Assembly: GCA_009731375.1 (NCBI GenBank)
Contig: BJOX01000180.1
Location: 431,694-495,693 of the forward strand
Reading direction: 5' to 3'
DNA from: Paulinella micropora
Lineage: Eukaryota > Cercozoa > Imbricatea > Euglyphida
Length of the DNA: 64,000 nt
Under the pieces are notes generated by a model. The model saw only the letters and a program-made list of their open reading frames with translations, was not told the DNA's origin and searched no databases. Made by a program: the position numbers and the translations under genes. Positions 60,922 to 64,000 of this stretch are shown piece by piece (position 1 is the stretch's first letter; each line of letters opens with the position of its first letter).

Positions 60922-63230
60922 GGCCAGATGGACAATCTACACCATCCCGAATTGCGGATTTCAGGTATGCGAGAGCGCCATCCCAGGCCAGCAAAAGCCG
61001 GTCTGGGGTGGCTTCTTCTGTAGGACACGCCTAAGCCTCGTTGTTTCTTTCTCACATCGGCCATGACCATGGAATGTGGTTAGGTTATCGATAAAATTTT
61101 GCACGCAATGCGCCAATTTTTGGGCTCGCCCGAAAAAAATACGTCAAACTTGGCTTATCGCATGATATACTAGTTTGCATTGTTATAATTACTAGGGGCA
61201 TCCACTAGCAAAGTTTATCCATGTTTGAACTTGAGCTCCTCTTGATCGTTTCTTGAGCCACTAAAAGTCAAGTCAAAATCGGATGGGTTTGCTACTTGCA
61301 TGTCTTTAGTATTGTGATTATTATTTGGTTGTCGTTGTCAATTTTGGTGCAGTATGTTTCGATGAGAGGGATTCGTTTTCGTATTACAGGAGGGCATGCC
61401 TTAAGAATTATTGTATGATACACTTGTCGACTGAGAAACTTGAGATAAACAAAATCACATTATTTTGGCATCCAAATGTCACTCGTCGAGTAATGGGTTC
61501 ATTCATTTCACCGAGAACATTGATCCGTTTTGTTAAGTTGCAAACGGTGACATATGCTCAGACTGAACAGTTTCTTATCTGTGCTACTATCCTAGATGCT
61601 AGTAAGATTAAAAAGTGAAGGAAAATTATTTTGTTAAAAAAAATCTTCCCGTTCACATTTTTCTCGTACATCTCCATCCGCTTTGCAACGCTTTTTCAAG
61701 CTTCCCACTCGTAGGGCTTTTCAAGCTTCCCTTATTAACATCTCTACACGAGTGGCAAGCGTTTTCTTATTGAAATTGTTTCTTTTTAAAAAAAGTTTTA
61801 CGCAAACTTACTGTACTAGTACCTTGCCTGATTTCTCAAAAAACTAGCACTTGTGCACTTGAATACTATAGTAAAATTAAACTCTGGTTCTGATTTTATT
61901 TAAATAACATGATAGTTTTCAAGAGTCAACTTTACTGAAGCAAATATTTTTGATAAGCTTAAGAAGTTAATTAGGTGATGTGATTAAATTATAACTGGTC
62001 ACCGGGTATTTACCTTGAGATGTAGACTGCACTGAGGTGCTCTCCGCCGGGTTATTCGTCTCCCAGTCAACTCAAACCTTACTTTAATACAGAACACCTG
62101 CTTTACCAGAGAACTGAATCTCAGCGCGGCCAAAACGTTGTATCCCGTTTCCGATTGACTCCTAAGTCATCGCTTTGAAACAGAGAATCTCAGCTAACCA
62201 CGCAAGATAAGCCGTTGGTATTGGCACCGCCAATGCCATCCCAGACAGCCCGACCTGAGCCTGACGGTGTATTACTGTAATAAGAATTTCAATTGATAGT
62301 CATGTCCAGCCTGCCACACTGTGTTCAAGTATATATATTGACTCAAGTTGCCACCATTGTAGTAATAGGCAGATGACTCGGACTAATCTTTAAGCGGTTG
62401 AAGTATTATATTATTAATCAGTATAGTAAAGTGTCACTGCCGGTTCTAACTTGAAACATGCTTGTTAAGGTGCTCAGTCTGATAAACTTGAGACTTGAAG
62501 TATATACAAATACAGAGACCCGTCCGCGCTGTACAGCCTCCGCCTCAGTCGGGGCCCGGTCCGACGATCTATAGGACCGTGACCCAGTCATTGTGCCGCC
62601 GAGAGTGATGACTTCAAATGTCACGGCGGCAGGTGACAGTATCGAGTCAAATCATAAGTCAGTACTGGCGGGGTGGTATTAATATTATTATATTAATATC
62701 GTGACGGTCAGTGACAGGTAAACTTCTTAGATACTACGTACTAGACGTCACGTAGTAGTTAAACGGATCAGTCTTGAAACTCACCTGCTGAGCCTACAGT
62801 GTTCTGGCGTCGGGTTCCAGTAAAACTTATTCACTTGAAGTTACGCAAACACTGTTTTAATAAAGTATTTGCCACTCATATCACTTGAACTTGAATTCTA
62901 GAACATACAAATCATAATTTCTGTACAGACGTGAATGATGATTGTTCACGGTTCAGTTGCCACAGGTTTTTCAAAATGGTTCAAAAAACTTGAAATTGAC
63001 AGTGCCATCAGCCGTAGCCGATAGAAGGGTGGGGGGATTAACAATGCAATCAGCCGTAGCCGATAAACTATTAAACACTTCACTCACAAGGACCTCTTTA
63101 GCCAACTCATGCAGTCTCATGGTTTATTTGACTTGACCCTGACTGGAAATTAAATACCTCAGCAGCATTTTCCTAATCATTTCGATCAATCGACTATTCT
63201 ACTCAGTGGACATTGAAATTGGTTGCCTTA
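60922..63230. other. Downstream region without a supported gene
   Basis: About 2.3 kb. A frame at 61,325-61,618 (97 codons, AT-rich) has no recognised domain. 61,990-63,100 contains GC-richer patches but no splice-consistent exons. I see no terminator or RNA gene that I can support. Confidence 0.4.
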
Positions 63231-63255
63231 GAACTTCTCGGTCTGCTTGGAGAGC

Positions 63256-63362
63256 TGTTGTTGTTGTTGTTGCTGCTGCTGTTTTTGTTTTTGAACGGTT
63301 GTTGTTGTTGTTGTTGTTGTTGTTGTTGGGTTGTGGTTGTTGTTGTTGTTGTTGGTGGTGGA
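63256..63362. repeat. GTT microsatellite
   Basis: TTG/GTT triplets with short interruptions. Confidence 0.9.
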
Positions 63363-63454
63363 AGTGCCACACTCCACCCTCCACCCTCCACCGCAAGACT
63401 CTCGAAACACGCTGTCGAGGCCCCTAGGCACCAGAATGTTAGCTAGGCTTAGTG

Positions 63455-63599
63455 TTAAAAGTAGAACCAGTTGTGCCGGTCCACCCCGTTGGCAGCAAAC
63501 ACCGCGGTGCTCGTATGCGCGTAGCAGCCACGGTTGCTCTGGCCCCATATCGCCTCGCATGCCGTCACACCCGGCACAGCAGCGCACAACTTGAGATAG
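63455..63599 (-). CDS. Terminal exon of a secreted-type protein (partial)
   Basis: Minus strand: acceptor ctgtgcag| at 63600, then a 48-codon exon to TAA (63455). It contains VTACEAIWGQSNRGCYAHTS and NGVDRHNWFYF. I recall a pattern GCE.IWGQGNRGCYVHT...NGV..H.CW in extracellular proteins of marine algae, family unnamed to me. Cys pairs suggest disulfides. Upstream exons would lie beyond 63.65 kb. Confidence 0.45.
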
Positions 63600-63907
63600 C
63601 TGCACAGATTGACAGATGCAAACATGATATATAATCCTTGCGATCGCTGTGAGTCATGCCCGCATGAGAAGCACAATGTCACGATATTCTCAAAGCAAGC
63701 GGATAGGCTGATGGATTTGGATCTATATATCTAGGTGGACAGACATACATAACATTATGGGTGGGTAAGTCACGCACTAGTCCTGCTGGTCGGTGGTCTG
63801 GTAATCGCCCAAGGCCAGCTTAACCACTCATTCATTCACGTCGCCGCCATGGGAGTCCACGCAAAAGCCCTGCCTTCTTGCACCCAATTTTTCTGCCCCA
63901 ATTTCGT

Positions 63908-63920
63908 CGATAGGTAGATC

Positions 63921-63988
<68 letters not shown>

Positions 63989-63990
63989 AA
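63908..63990. repeat. GATA microsatellite
   Basis: GATA units at the window's right end. Confidence 0.9.
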
Positions 63991-64000
63991 AATGCTCAAT

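Overview
The window is nuclear DNA of a microbial eukaryote, assembled as scaffold sequence with N gaps. Host genes are cut into short exons by GT-AG introns. A tRNA-derived SINE is present. Well over half of the host part is simple-sequence repeat (CTAT, CTT, ATT, TATG, CATA, TC). I cannot name the species. The hosts of the virus-like element found here are typically unicellular algae and other protists.

Layout. 1-4.1 kb: almost pure microsatellite, including a 2.3 kb polypyrimidine tract. 5.6-7.4 kb: exons of a Myb/SANT-like gene (+). 8.6-9.7 kb: the end of an unidentified gene (+). 10-14 kb: dispersed repeats, long stretches without recognisable genes, one SINE. 14.3-19.0 kb: the 3' part of a secreted zinc metalloprotease gene (-). 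19,104-39,174: an integrated 20,071-bp Polinton-like virus (PLV). 39.2-39.5 kb: upstream exons of the same metalloprotease (-), so the virus sits in one of its introns. 39.9-60.9 kb: a large gene (+) for a protein with at least seven PH-like domains fused to a beta-hydroxyacid dehydrogenase domain. 61-64 kb: mostly gene-free, with one exon of a secreted-type protein (-).

The PLV has terminal inverted repeats of about 305 bp and a 6-bp target duplication (TCACAA). It encodes protein-primed DNA polymerase B, a retroviral-type (rve) integrase, an FtsK/HerA-type packaging ATPase, an adenain-like protease, penton and major capsid proteins, a fibre with discoidin-like and S74 chaperone domains, a second probable surface protein, a protein with two ExoX-C-like modules, a two-helix membrane protein and several unknowns. 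Most core genes carry frameshifts or stops, so this copy is a fossil. Two intergenic spacers hold the same multi-hairpin element with compensatory base changes, and several start codons follow a TATATAC motif.

The oddest host feature is that many exons are accompanied in the neighbouring intron by tandem copies of their own end, joined to the intron microsatellite and often keeping a splice site. The clearest case is a 76-bp unit that carries a 27-nt in-frame micro-exon with both splice sites. In the PH gene, 26 successive exons (42,538-60,921) join in phase across all these copies.
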